Origin: Alphaproteobacteria bacterium | GTDB taxonomy: Bacteria; Pseudomonadota; Alphaproteobacteria; UBA6615 | Length of the DNA stretch: 34,603 nucleotides | NCBI GenBank assembly: GCA_002722515.1 | Contig: PBMH01000040.1 | Location: 1 to 34,603, forward strand | Direction: 5' to 3' | Program-made: the position numbers and the translations under genes | Shown: positions 1-8,524 of the stretch, in pieces | Numbering within the stretch: position 1 is the stretch's first letter | How the letters are laid out: each line of letters starts with the position of its first letter | Notes under the pieces: model-generated | The model's input: the letters and a program-made list of their open reading frames with translations, nothing else | The model's database searches: none | Told to the model about the DNA's origin: nothing

Positions 1-560
1 GGCTCACCCATGCCCATCATGACGATGTTGGAGAGCTCGCGTTCATATATGGACGGGCGTTCGGGTGTTGGCCATTCACCCAGATGGTCACGTGCCAACA
101 TAATCTGGCCCACAATCTCGGCCGGACCGAGATTTCGGACGAGCCGCTGAGTCCCCGTGTGGCAAAAACGGCAGTTCAGCGTGCAGCCGACTTGGCTCGA
201 CACGCAGAGCGTTCCCCGTTCGGATTCCGGGATATGCACGCACTCAACCTCATTGGTATCATCGAGGCGTAGTAGCCATTTGTGGGTGCCGTCGCTCGAA
301 GTCATGTCGCGTGAAATTTCGGGCCGGGCGACTACGTATCTCTCGCTCAGCTTGACACGCAGCCCCTTCGATAGATTGGTCATTTCACCAAAATCGCTGA
401 CCCCGCGGCCATAAATCCATTGAAACAGCTGGTTAGCTCGGAACTTGGGCTCGTCGAGGGCTTCAACCGCTGCTGCAAGTTCGGAGCGGCCCATCCCGAT
501 TAGGTTGATAGGGCCTTCGCATGCGACCGGGGCAGCGAATTGTTCAGACGAAATCGGCAT
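1..560 (-). CDS. rlmN: 23S rRNA (adenine2503-C2)-methyltransferase RlmN, 3' end outside the window
   Basis: This radical-SAM enzyme methylates C2 of A2503 in 23S rRNA and, in several bacteria, A37 of some tRNAs. The ATG at 558-560 opens 186 codons that run off the left edge, so only the N-terminal half is present. Residues 1-110 form the N-terminal accessory domain, including a FRANQLFQWIYGRG segment near 40-53. The radical-SAM signature CTLNCRFC follows, with Cys126, Cys130 and Cys133 as the expected 4Fe-4S ligands, and then GMGEP at the window edge, part of the SAM site. Cys119 precedes the cluster. The gene lies 41 bp downstream of the IalB-family gene on the same strand. The family identification is firm; the catalytic C-terminal cysteine cannot be checked here. 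Confidence 0.95.
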   Translation of the reverse strand, partial: MPISSEQFAAPVACEGPINLIGMGRSELAAAVEALDEPKFRANQLFQWIYGRGVSDFGEMTNLSKGLRVKLSERYVVARPEISRDMTSSDGTHKWLLRLDDTNEVECVHIPESERGTLCVSSQVGCTLNCRFCHTGTQRLVRNLGPAEIVGQIMLARDHLGEWPTPERPSIYERELSNIVMMGMGE

Positions 561-601
561 GATGGTTCAAATAGGCCGGCAGCCCAGAGAACGCAACAGC
601 T

Positions 602-1126
602 CTAGCGCCCGCAGGCCTTGTTAATGGCTACATATGCCGCGGTCGTTCCCTTGAGAGAATAGCTATCGGTGGTAGGGTTGTTCCGACTCGACATACCCTT
701 GACGGTCATGCGTGAACCCTTTCGGATCGCGGCGGCGAGCGCCTTATCGTCTTTTTTATTGCGGGTCCAGGCGATCTCGCCCTCGGTAAATAGCGACCAA
801 GCCTGGCCGCCGATACGCACTTCGACTGCAGATTCCTCTTTAAATGGATATCCGATATCAACCTGAACTACGTCAAATTCCTCCATTCCCGGGCGGTGCC
901 ATACAAGGAAAAATATCTCGCCGCGCCGGGACTGAAGGCTCGCGGTCTTGGGCTTAGAGACCATGTAGCAAAACTGGCTGTTCCCAACCCCGCGGATATA
1001 GGCATCCCAGTCGCCAAACCGGCCAATGCGCTTAGCCTCCTGCGCTTGGGCGACCGACGGGATCAGCAGCAGGGGAACCAGAACGAGTGCAAGTGCACGC
1101 AACGAGTATCTAAAGAAAACAAACAT
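602..1126 (-). CDS. Invasion-associated locus B (IalB) family exported protein
   Basis: A 174-residue protein with a hydrophobic N-terminal signal sequence. Residues about 8-28 end in AQA, a typical signal peptidase I site. The mature part carries the family pattern: GDWDAY near the start, a conserved Cys in FCYMVS, a GYPFKEESAVEVRIGG strand region, an AWT segment, a KGSRMTVKG strand and a final cysteine in NKACGR, likely paired with the first Cys. IalB was named for erythrocyte invasion in Bartonella, but homologues are widespread in non-pathogenic alphaproteobacteria, where their role is not settled, so invasion should not be inferred. It sits between a TrmH-family gene and rlmN on the same strand. 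Confidence 0.85.
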   Translation of the reverse strand: MFVFFRYSLRALALVLVPLLLIPSVAQAQEAKRIGRFGDWDAYIRGVGNSQFCYMVSKPKTASLQSRRGEIFFLVWHRPGMEEFDVVQVDIGYPFKEESAVEVRIGGQAWSLFTEGEIAWTRNKKDDKALAAAIRKGSRMTVKGMSSRNNPTTDSYSLKGTTAAYVAINKACGR

Positions 1127-1186
1127 GATTTTACCATTACCAAGAGTTGTCGAGTCTTTCCAAGCATCAAACCAATCAACGCGTTG

Positions 1187-1753
1187 TTATTGTTCGACCT
1201 TTTGTCCACCCCGTGGGCGCCGCAACACAGGACCGCCATGCACATGGTCGGGCAATGACCCGGTGGGTCCGCCAGGAACCAGGGGTCGAGCGGGATAACG
1301 CCCAAGGGTCAGAAGGCGGTCATACATGACGATCGCTGCCGCCAGTCCAACATTCACGCAGAAGCGCGTCGGGACCTTCACCACATGGTCACAGCGCGCT
1401 ATGAGCGCCGGCGAGAGCGAGCCCCGCTCGGGCCCCAGCACATAGGCAGCCTGCCGCGGATGGCGAAAGCTCGGTAGGTCAATAGAATCCTCGATGAGCT
1501 CAATCCCCACCAGAGCGCAACCACGCGGTAGGCTAAAATCCTCGAGCAAGTCGTATTCATGAAGCGGCAAGTGCTCAGGTGCATTTGAGGTGTCCGACCG
1601 GCCGCCCTCACGTTTAGCGTAAGTCGCATCAATGGTGAACACAAAGCTCGCACCGAATGCATGCGCTGTACGCATGATCGCCCCGACATTCATCTGCTTC
1701 GAGATACCCTCAACGCCAATCCCAAAATAACCACGCAGCTTCGCTTCACTCAT
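1187..1753 (-). CDS. TrmH (SpoU) family RNA 2'-O-ribose methyltransferase
   Basis: A compact 188-residue SPOUT methyltransferase expected to transfer a methyl group from SAM to a ribose 2'-OH in tRNA or rRNA. All three SpoU motifs are visible: motif 1 MNVGAIMRTA (residues 21-30, with Asn22 and Arg28), motif 2 YVLGPERGSLS (104-114) and motif 3 RFCVNVGLAAAIVMYDR (130-146), which form the trefoil knot. There is no N-terminal RNA-binding extension. The C-terminal tail after residue 155 is rich in Pro, Gly and Arg. The target nucleotide cannot be deduced. The gene is divergent from the quinone-oxidoreductase-like gene starting at 1835, leaving an 81 bp shared promoter region. Confidence 0.88.
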   Translation of the reverse strand: MSEAKLRGYFGIGVEGISKQMNVGAIMRTAHAFGASFVFTIDATYAKREGGRSDTSNAPEHLPLHEYDLLEDFSLPRGCALVGIELIEDSIDLPSFRHPRQAAYVLGPERGSLSPALIARCDHVVKVPTRFCVNVGLAAAIVMYDRLLTLGRYPARPLVPGGPTGSLPDHVHGGPVLRRPRGGQKVEQ

Positions 1754-1834
1754 AGCACCTTACTTGCATGCTCATCGGGGCCAAGGCAAGTTGCCGCTCC
1801 ATGGGAAGTGTCATCAGGTGGGAGTTTTAAAAAT

Positions 1835-2815
1835 ATGCGCGCAATCATCTGCAGAGACTGGGGCGATCCAGAATCCCTTGAACTCGGCGAACTGCCCGAA
1901 CCAGAGCTAGGCGCCGGCCAAGTGCGCATCCGGATGCGCGCCGCCGGAGTCAACTTCGCGGACTCAATCCTCGTCCGCGGCAACTACCAAGAAAAGCCCG
2001 ATCTGCCGTTTGCGCCGGGCCTTGAGGGTTCAGGCGAAATCATTGAAGTCAGCGACGGGGTCACCGATCTCGTACCGGGAGATCGGGTGATGGCACTCCT
2101 CTCGACGGGTGCCTTCGCGGAACAGGCCGTATGCGACGCAACGACGGTGCTGCCCATTCCCGAGGGCATGGATGACCTTACCGCTGCAGCCTTCCCCGTT
2201 GCTTATGGTACCTCGCATCTGGCGCTCGCACATCGCGGCAATCTGAAAGCCGGTGATACTCTTTTGGTTCTCGGTGCCGGCGGCGGCGTCGGCCTGACTG
2301 CGATCGAGTGTGCCAAGGCGATGGGTGCAACTGTAATTGCGGCGGCCTCTTCGACCGAGAAACTCTTGCTGGCCCAAGAGCGTGGCGCAGATCATCTGGT
2401 CAACTACACCAATGTAGACCTTCGAAAGGCAGTACGAACCATCACCGACGGTAACGGCGTCGATGTCGTTTACGACCCGGTAGGGGGTGACCTAGCACAA
2501 TCCGCAATGCGCTCGATTGCATGGTCCGGCAGATTCCTTGTAATCGGCTTCGCCAGCGGCAACGTCCCGCAGTTTCCAGGAAACTATCTTCTAGTCAAAA
2601 ACATTGCCATCGTCGGCGTCTATTGGGGTGCCTACCGAACCCAGGAACCCGAGACCTTCCGAGCCGGTTTCACGGAACTGGCCGAATGGTGGAGTGCCGG
2701 AAAACTTAACCCTCATATATCGCAGGTCCTGCCGCTCGCCGACGTTCCCAGGGCGCTATCGATGCTTGAGGACCGAAAGGCCGCTGGACGACTCGTCATC
2801 GATATCGATAGCTGA
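1835..2815 (+). CDS. NADPH:quinone oxidoreductase family protein (zinc-independent MDR)
   Basis: A 326-residue medium-chain dehydrogenase/reductase of the quinone oxidoreductase type. It has an N-terminal GroES-like domain (residues 1-110, with PGLEGSGEI at 61-69) and a Rossmann domain with GAGGGVG at 147-153, followed by the AASSTEKL loop that often selects NADPH. No cysteine ligands of a structural or catalytic zinc are seen. I chose the ATG at 1835 because ggtggga lies just upstream and the protein then starts at the conserved MRAIICRDWG. A longer in-frame reading from 1661 would run back through the TrmH-family gene. The physiological acceptor is unknown. The SAM methyltransferase gene follows 32 bp downstream on the same strand. 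Confidence 0.88.
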   Translation: MRAIICRDWGDPESLELGELPEPELGAGQVRIRMRAAGVNFADSILVRGNYQEKPDLPFAPGLEGSGEIIEVSDGVTDLVPGDRVMALLSTGAFAEQAVCDATTVLPIPEGMDDLTAAAFPVAYGTSHLALAHRGNLKAGDTLLVLGAGGGVGLTAIECAKAMGATVIAAASSTEKLLLAQERGADHLVNYTNVDLRKAVRTITDGNGVDVVYDPVGGDLAQSAMRSIAWSGRFLVIGFASGNVPQFPGNYLLVKNIAIVGVYWGAYRTQEPETFRAGFTELAEWWSAGKLNPHISQVLPLADVPRALSMLEDRKAAGRLVIDIDS

Positions 2816-2847
2816 CGCAAGATCTTGACACAGGGGCAGGGCAAGTA

Positions 2848-4113
2848 ATGACAGATTCCGCGGCAGACGGGCGTGACCGGCGCGTTCAATCTCAATACGA
2901 GTCCTATCCCTATCCCGCACGCGACCCTGCCGACGAGAAAGAACGTTTGATCACGGGCTCTCCGAGCAACCTGCACGAATTAAATCACTATGTTTTTGGC
3001 GGCACTCGCGACTTGACGAAACCGCTGCGGGTGCTCGCGGCGGGAGGTGGTACCGGCGATGCCGCGATCATGCTTGCACAACAGATGAACGATAATGGCA
3101 TTCCCGGCGAGGTGGTCCATCTCGACCTGAGCGAACCAAGCCAGGCCATTGCCAAGGCTCGTGCCGACGCACGCGGTCTAGAGAACATGCATTTCGTGAA
3201 GGGCTCTCTTTTGGACGTCGCCAAAGTGGCGCCAGGACCTTGGGATTATATAGATTGCTGCGGCGTACTGCACCATCTCGAGGATCCGGAAACCGGGCTA
3301 AGGAAACTTGCGGGCCAACTCGCAGACGACGGGGGCATTGGTGTCATGGTGTATGGCGAGTATGGCCGCACTGGCGTCTACCACATGCAGAATATGCTGC
3401 AAAAAATCGCGCCCGGCGACGAGCTAGAGGATGACGAGCGTATCGACCTAGCAAGACGGCTAACAAACAGCCTGCCGGCAACGGCATGGCTGCTGCGTAA
3501 CGGACTGATCCAGGACCATGTCTCCGGCGGCGATGCAGGACTTTATGATTTGTTCCTACATTCGCGGGACAGAGCCTTCCTAGTGCCGGACGTTGACAAT
3601 TTCATCAAACAGGCCGGGTTGCGCCTTGCCGGTTTCATCGAACCCTTTCGTTATGATCCGGACTGGTTCTTGCGCGCCCCCCGCCTCGCTAAACGACTGC
3701 GCAACCTTGACCCCATGGCGCGTGCAGCCTTCGCCGAATTACTCACAGGCAATCTCCACAAACACATTTTCTATGCTGTCCAGGCAGGCAACCCGGTGTC
3801 GGTCCCGGGGACGGATGACCCGGGAACCGTCCCACACCTAGTCAATCTGCATCCACTAGACCTCGCCGGATCACTGCCAACAGGTGGAAAGATTAACATC
3901 ACGGCCGACGGCCTTAAGATAGAAATGACAGTTCCAGCCCTATCACGCGCGATCGCCGCGCTTTGCGACGGCACCCGTTCACTTGCCGACATACACGCGG
4001 CGATCCGCGAGAAGCGATCGGATCTCGACTATGGCTCCTTCATGCGCCAGTTTGAACAGTTCTACCAGGTGATGAATGCGATTAACCGTGTGGTGCTTAG
4101 GCGACCAGTCTGA
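2848..4113 (+). CDS. Class I SAM-dependent methyltransferase with C-terminal extension
   Basis: A 421-residue protein. The N-terminal motif QYESYPYPARDP (residues 16-27) is followed by a Rossmann-like methyltransferase core. The SAM-binding glycine-rich loop is LAAGGGTGD (63-71), the acidic residue ending beta2 is in HLDLSE (91-96), and motif IV/post-I is DYIDCCGVLHHLEDP (133-147). The last roughly 120 residues resemble a small helical, possibly winged-helix domain, with a regular pattern near IAALCDGTRSLADIHAAI. The substrate is unknown. It is in line with the preceding oxidoreductase gene (32 bp gap) and may be co-transcribed with it. It converges on the EamA gene ending at 4164. Confidence 0.82.
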   Translation: MTDSAADGRDRRVQSQYESYPYPARDPADEKERLITGSPSNLHELNHYVFGGTRDLTKPLRVLAAGGGTGDAAIMLAQQMNDNGIPGEVVHLDLSEPSQAIAKARADARGLENMHFVKGSLLDVAKVAPGPWDYIDCCGVLHHLEDPETGLRKLAGQLADDGGIGVMVYGEYGRTGVYHMQNMLQKIAPGDELEDDERIDLARRLTNSLPATAWLLRNGLIQDHVSGGDAGLYDLFLHSRDRAFLVPDVDNFIKQAGLRLAGFIEPFRYDPDWFLRAPRLAKRLRNLDPMARAAFAELLTGNLHKHIFYAVQAGNPVSVPGTDDPGTVPHLVNLHPLDLAGSLPTGGKINITADGLKIEMTVPALSRAIAALCDGTRSLADIHAAIREKRSDLDYGSFMRQFEQFYQVMNAINRVVLRRPV

Positions 4114-4163
4114 GCCGAATAATACCTGTCATGGGGCCCCCAATATACCTCAAATCCAAAGTG

Positions 4164-5075
4164 CTAGAGGAGCTCGCGTGGATTCGACCGGCGGCCAACT
4201 GCCAGTATCATACCCAGCGTTGTAACCACTAGGCCGAACCAGGCAAGCGGGCCGGGTAACTCGTCGAGTAGAATAATCCCGAACAGAACGCCTAGGCTCG
4301 GTGCACCCGTCAGAAAAACCGCCATGGTCGTGGCGGAAACTGAGCGGGTTGCCCGGGTTACAAGGATGACCACGATGAAGCTAGCGATGATACCTTGATA
4401 GACCGCCTGCAGCATAATCTCCGGCCAAGGTGGAAAATTGTCCAACGGTAGCAGGCCCGATGGCAAAAACAGGGCCCAGATAGGAATGTATATCGCGGCG
4501 CTGATTATTGGAACGGCAATCAATGCTTGAAGGATTGTCACATTCCAGCGCCGCAGTGCCGTCATATAAAGAGCGAAGCAACCCGCCGCACCGATCAGCA
4601 AAAGATCCCCAAGCCACTGACCCGGTGGCGCATCCAGGCTGAAACTGTCGCCGCCAACCATAGCACCGCCAGTAACAATCAAAACCATACCGACCATCTG
4701 CATACGTGCCGGCAACTCATGCAGCCAGTAATAGCCAATCACCGCAGCAAAAATTGGCATCGCACCGTTGGTAAGAACACCCGCATGCAATACCGGCGCC
4801 AGTGCCATTCCGCAAAATGATGTCAACGCGAAGGGAACGCCCACGCCAAAGGACAGAACCGCGCCTTTCCATAACGGCAACCCTGCAAATCCGCGGATGA
4901 AGAGCAGTGGCAGAACGAGAATCCCCGCGACGCCTACCCGAATGGCCGCAACATCAAACGGCGTAAGCGCGTGTAAAACTCCAAAACGCGACGCCACAAT
5001 CCAGCCGCCCCAAATGAACGGTACAATCAGCCCACATGTAAGGCCAACTGCAAAACTCGATGATCCGGATTTCAT
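4164..5075 (-). CDS. EamA/DMT family transporter (pair A, second gene)
   Basis: A 303-residue membrane protein with about ten hydrophobic segments arranged as two EamA repeats, typical of drug/metabolite exporters (RhaT/YdcZ superfamily). The first repeat has the characteristic glycine-rich FIWGGWIVASRFG opening. The second ends with GVLFGIILLDELPGPLAWFG, the usual LxxLxE/DE segment before the last helix. Its start overlaps the stop of the upstream transporter gene by one base (TAATG), so the two are almost certainly translationally coupled. Paired short or paralogous EamA proteins may work as heterodimers, but that is inference. The substrate is unknown; members of this family export amino acids, purines or other metabolites. 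Confidence 0.85.
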   Translation of the reverse strand: MKSGSSSFAVGLTCGLIVPFIWGGWIVASRFGVLHALTPFDVAAIRVGVAGILVLPLLFIRGFAGLPLWKGAVLSFGVGVPFALTSFCGMALAPVLHAGVLTNGAMPIFAAVIGYYWLHELPARMQMVGMVLIVTGGAMVGGDSFSLDAPPGQWLGDLLLIGAAGCFALYMTALRRWNVTILQALIAVPIISAAIYIPIWALFLPSGLLPLDNFPPWPEIMLQAVYQGIIASFIVVILVTRATRSVSATTMAVFLTGAPSLGVLFGIILLDELPGPLAWFGLVVTTLGMILAVGRRSNPRELL

Positions 5076-5980
5076 TATGCCCTAGCTGTTCGAGGGGACG
5101 CAGAGCCCGCCAGTAGCCCGGGGCCCAGCGCAACCAGGATCCCTACCGTGACGACGACCACGCCCACGACGCTGATCGCGGACGGAACCTCATCGAGTGC
5201 CGGGATCGCAATGAGTACAGCAACCGCCGGTGCACCGGACATGATTGCGGCTTGGCGCATGCCACCGAGCATACGGGCAGCATGGGCGATTAGAATCGAA
5301 GCGAAGAACGCCGCGACGATACCCTGATACGCACCTTGAAGCGCTATCTCGGGCCAAGGGGTAGCAGAAAGATTGCTCGGCAGAACAAGCAACCAGAGCG
5401 GAACATAGAGCGCGAGGTTTACGCCATTCACGATCACGAGGGACTGCAATGCCGTGATTCCCCAGCCGCGCACCATCGTCAGAAAGGTAGCGTTACAGGC
5501 CGCAGCCCCCAAGAAAAGAAGATGTCCTCGCCACTGTCCTGGTATGCCGTTCGCCAAAGCCTCCCAACCCGTCGCCAGAACGCCGCCCACAATCAAAATG
5601 ATTCCGACAACGCGCCAGCCACCGAGACGATTGCCAAAGACGAACCAGCCAATCCCGGCCGCGATGACCGGCATGGCACCGTTGGTGACGATACCCCCAT
5701 GAGCCACCGGCGCAAAGGACATACCCCCAAAAAGGAAGAGAGCAAAGGGTGCACCCGATGTCATGGCGATGACCAGCATCTTCCAGAGTTTGAGACGCGG
5801 CCAGCGCATTCGAAGTATGATAGGCAGAGTGCATAAGCCGGCAACGCCGAACCGGAGCCCAGCCATGTCATACACAGTAAGAGTTGAGGTCGCGCCAAAC
5901 CGCGAGACAACCAGCATCCCCGCGAATAGAAGCATAACGGCGAAGCCTGCGCCCACGCCGAGAGCCGCCTCACGATTCAT
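5075..5980 (-). CDS. EamA/DMT family transporter (pair A, first gene)
   Basis: A 301-residue protein with about ten transmembrane segments and two EamA repeats. It is paralogous in layout to the following gene: both contain a VVSRFGxxxTLTxYDxAxxRFGVAG-like region after helix 1 and a GAPFAL..FGGMxxAPVxHxGxxTNGAMPVxAA stretch, so recent duplication within this family is likely. I placed the start at the ATG at 5978-5980 because ggtggggg lies about 7-8 bases upstream; an in-frame ATG at 6013 is the longer alternative. It heads a minus-strand pair immediately downstream of the CoA-transferase genes, whose last stop is 83 bp upstream of this start. The substrate is unknown. Confidence 0.83.
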   Translation of the reverse strand: MNREAALGVGAGFAVMLLFAGMLVVSRFGATSTLTVYDMAGLRFGVAGLCTLPIILRMRWPRLKLWKMLVIAMTSGAPFALFLFGGMSFAPVAHGGIVTNGAMPVIAAGIGWFVFGNRLGGWRVVGIILIVGGVLATGWEALANGIPGQWRGHLLFLGAAACNATFLTMVRGWGITALQSLVIVNGVNLALYVPLWLLVLPSNLSATPWPEIALQGAYQGIVAAFFASILIAHAARMLGGMRQAAIMSGAPAVAVLIAIPALDEVPSAISVVGVVVVTVGILVALGPGLLAGSASPRTARA

Positions 5981-6063
5981 GGTCATTCCCCCACCCGGCT
6001 GATTATGCGGCATGGGGCTTCATCACTATCACCCAACTTCCAAACCTGTGGTGTAAGGCACTC

Positions 6064-6696
6064 CTACTGCGTCACGATAGTAGCCTCAGAGCGCTCGCGC
6101 ACCTCGTCAACACTCACATCCGGTGCCAGCTCCTGGATATGGACTCCGCCCTCACCGATCCGGAAAAGCCCCAGTTCGGTGATGATGTCATCCACCACTC
6201 CAGCACCCGTCAAGGGCAGGTTGCATTCCTTGAGAAGTTTAGCAGAACCGTCTTTTGCATTGTGATCCATGAGGATAACCACGCGTTTAACTCCGGCCAC
6301 AAGGTCCATCGCACCGCCCATGCCCTTGACCATCTTTCCGGGAATCATCCAGTTAGCGAGATCGCCATTTTCGGCAACCTGAAGCGCACCAAGGATAGAC
6401 ATGTTAATATGTCCGCCGCGTATCATCGCAAAGGATTGTGCACTATCGAAATAAACCGACTTCGGGGTCTCGGTTATCGTCTGCTTACCGGCATTGATCA
6501 GATCGGCATCGACTTCGTTGTCCGTAGGGAACGATCCCATTCCAAGCATGCCATTCTCCGACTGGAAGTTCACATCCATGCCGTCGGGTATAAAGTTAGC
6601 AACCTTTGTCGGCATCCCAATCCCGAGATTGACATAGAAACCGTCTTCTAGCTCTTGGGCCGCGCGGGCACACATTTCATCTCGTGTCCAAGCCAT
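6064..6696 (-). CDS. scoB: 3-oxoacid CoA-transferase, subunit B
   Basis: The 210-residue beta subunit of a family I CoA-transferase, which moves CoA between acyl-CoA (typically succinyl-CoA) and a 3-oxoacid such as acetoacetate. The catalytic glutamate lies in the SENGMLGMG motif (Glu47). GIGMPTKVANFIP (25-37) and the C-terminal GVVDDIITELGLFRI are family hallmarks. Length matches ScoB/AtoA/PcaJ proteins. It starts 33 bp after the A subunit stop and has a good ribosome site (gaagga). The call between acetoacetate (Sco/Ato) and 3-oxoadipate (PcaJ) specificity rests on overall resemblance only, and no other beta-ketoadipate pathway gene is in the window. The symbol is therefore provisional. Confidence 0.9.
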   Translation of the reverse strand: MAWTRDEMCARAAQELEDGFYVNLGIGMPTKVANFIPDGMDVNFQSENGMLGMGSFPTDNEVDADLINAGKQTITETPKSVYFDSAQSFAMIRGGHINMSILGALQVAENGDLANWMIPGKMVKGMGGAMDLVAGVKRVVILMDHNAKDGSAKLLKECNLPLTGAGVVDDIITELGLFRIGEGGVHIQELAPDVSVDEVRERSEATIVTQ

Positions 6697-6729
6697 TTTT
6701 CGTCTCCTTCACTTTCCTTCGTGTCCCAG

Positions 6730-7431
6730 TCAGGCTTCACTGACAGTCCGGAACTCGATGCGTTTCTCGAAATCCTGACCCTGAAATATCCGGTGAGTAT
6801 ATATGCTGGGCAGATGGATCCCATCGGGTTCCAGCTCTCCGGGTTCGACCAGCTCCTCAACCTCTACGACACAGACTTTACCGGCCGTCGCCATTGGGGC
6901 ATTGAAATTCCGGGCCGTCTTACGAAAGACAACATTGCCTGCTTTATCGCCCTTCCAGGCCTTGATAATTGCCAGGTCACCGGTTAGTCCGCGCTCCATG
7001 ACATAGGTCTGCCCGTCGAATTCCTTGGTCTCCTTCCCCTCGGCAATAATCGCGCCGACGCCGGTCTTTGTATAGAAGGCAGGAATTCCAGCACCGCCTG
7101 CGCGGCAGCGTTCGGCGAGAGTGCCCTGCGGATTGAACTCGAGTTCGAGTTCGCCCGCCAAGAACTGCGCCTCGAAGGTTTTGTTTTCTCCCACATAAGA
7201 GGAAATCATCTTCTTCACCTGCCGTGTCTGCAATAACAGGCCGAGGCCAAAATCATCAACACCAGCATTGTTAGATGCGATGGTGAGATCCTTCACGCCG
7301 GAATCCCGAACCGCGAGGATCATGTGTTCGGGAATGCCGCATAGCCCAAAACCACCTGCCAGGATTGTCATGCCATCGTGAAGAAGCCCATCGAGTGCCG
7401 ACTTCGCGTCCGCGTAAACCTTCTTGCTCAT
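6730..7431 (-). CDS. scoA: 3-oxoacid CoA-transferase, subunit A
   Basis: The 233-residue alpha subunit partnering the downstream B subunit. It shows the CoA-binding glycine-rich loop [10 protein letters not shown] (26-35), [15 protein letters not shown] (50-64) and [19 protein letters not shown] (103-121), all diagnostic of ScoA/AtoD-type subunits. I place the start at the ATG at 7429-7431, which follows ggtggagag directly and gives the usual MSKKVYxDAxxAL beginning; an upstream ATG at 7497 would add 22 residues with no family character. The gene is divergent from an EamA transporter pair. With subunit B it probably activates a ketoacid for thiolytic use. Confidence 0.92.
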   Translation of the reverse strand: MSKKVYADAKSALDGLLHDGMTILAGGFGLCGIPEHMILAVRDSGVKDLTIASNNAGVDDFGLGLLLQTRQVKKMISSYVGENKTFEAQFLAGELELEFNPQGTLAERCRAGGAGIPAFYTKTGVGAIIAEGKETKEFDGQTYVMERGLTGDLAIIKAWKGDKAGNVVFRKTARNFNAPMATAGKVCVVEVEELVEPGELEPDGIHLPSIYTHRIFQGQDFEKRIEFRTVSEA

Positions 7432-7489
7432 CTCTCCACCCTGATTTGTTTTTGCGGATCCGGGCCTTTTGCCCGTTGCCAACAAATTA

Positions 7490-7505
7490 ATAATCAATCG
7501 ATTAT
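7490..7505. promoter_or_regulatory. Inverted repeat in the scoA/EamA divergent promoter region
   Basis: ATAATC, four bases, GATTAT: a perfect 6-bp inverted repeat about 60 bp upstream of the scoA start and about 115 bp upstream of the plus-strand transporter gene. Its position suits a regulator operator for either gene, but no regulator gene lies nearby and the match is short, so this is only a candidate. Confidence 0.3.
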
Positions 7506-7621
7506 GCCCAACGGGACGGCCTCTTCATAGTCCAACCGGTATTTCACAATGATGAATGCGCAGCCCTGCCCAGCGTCAGCCGACTATCGAGGTGGCCTGG
7601 GCATGTTCTAAGCTGTGCATC

Positions 7622-8524
7622 ATGCTAAGCCGCCATGACGCCTTTTCGCCGACCGTGATAGCGATCACCCTTATGATAGGCGCGATGGTTCTGTTCTCCG
7701 CCGGTCACGGCCTAGTTCGCTTTGCAAGTGACGAGCTACATTCATTCCAGATTGGTTTCCTACGCTCCGTCTTCGGACTTATTTTCCTGTTACCCATAAT
7801 CCTTCGGGGATGGGAGTTTTCCGATCTTCGTGTGAAACGCCCCAAGCTTCACATAATCCGCGGCGCTCTGTCAGCCGTGAATACCCTCGCTTGGTTTACC
7901 GCCCTCGCCATCATGCCGCTGGGCGAAGCAGTCGCGCTCAACTTCACATCGCCGCTGTTCGCTACTGTGCTGGCGGCCCTCTTCTTGGGTGAAGTCGTCC
8001 GAGCGCGGCGCTGGGTAGCCACCGTCATCGGATTCATCGGCGTGCTTATTGTTGTGCGCCCAGGAGGAGAAACAGTCCAGCTCGGTGCAATACTCGCGCT
8101 GGGTAGCGCGCTGTCGATTGCTGTAAATGTACTACTGATTCGGGTCATGTCCCAGGAAGACAGCACCCGTGCTATTGTTACAACCTTCAACCTTGCCATC
8201 ATCGTCTTTACTTTCATCCCTGCAATCATGGTCTGGGCATCGCCGAGCCCGGCAATGTGGGCCGTTACATTTGCGGTTGGTGTAAGCACCACCGTCGCTC
8301 ATCTGATGCTGACTAAGGCTATGAGCCTGGCAGAAGCCTCCGCAATTGTGCCGCTGGAGTTCATCCGACTCCCAATGGCGGTATTGATCGGCTTTGTCTG
8401 GTTCGCTGAGATACTAGATGGCTGGACAATACTCGGCGCGACGATAATAGGCTGTTCAGCTGTTTATATCGCGCGCCGCGAGGCAATCGCATCGAAACCC
8501 ACAACCGACATAACCGCGACATGA
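7622..8524 (+). CDS. EamA/DMT family transporter (pair B, first gene)
   Basis: A 300-residue, roughly ten-helix transporter with two EamA repeats. Helix 3 contains NTLAWFTALAIMPLGEAVALNFTSPLFATVLAALFLGE, in pieces recognisable from S-adenosylmethionine/riboflavin-type DMT carriers, and the second repeat ends ILDGWTILGATIIGCSAVYIARRE. The ATG at 7622 is chosen because it begins just before the first hydrophobic helix; the ribosome site is weak. An in-frame ATG at 7556 would add 22 polar residues. The stop overlaps the next start (ATGA at 8521-8524), so this gene and the next are translationally coupled. The substrate is unknown. Confidence 0.83.
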   Translation: MLSRHDAFSPTVIAITLMIGAMVLFSAGHGLVRFASDELHSFQIGFLRSVFGLIFLLPIILRGWEFSDLRVKRPKLHIIRGALSAVNTLAWFTALAIMPLGEAVALNFTSPLFATVLAALFLGEVVRARRWVATVIGFIGVLIVVRPGGETVQLGAILALGSALSIAVNVLLIRVMSQEDSTRAIVTTFNLAIIVFTFIPAIMVWASPSPAMWAVTFAVGVSTTVAHLMLTKAMSLAEASAIVPLEFIRLPMAVLIGFVWFAEILDGWTILGATIIGCSAVYIARREAIASKPTTDITAT

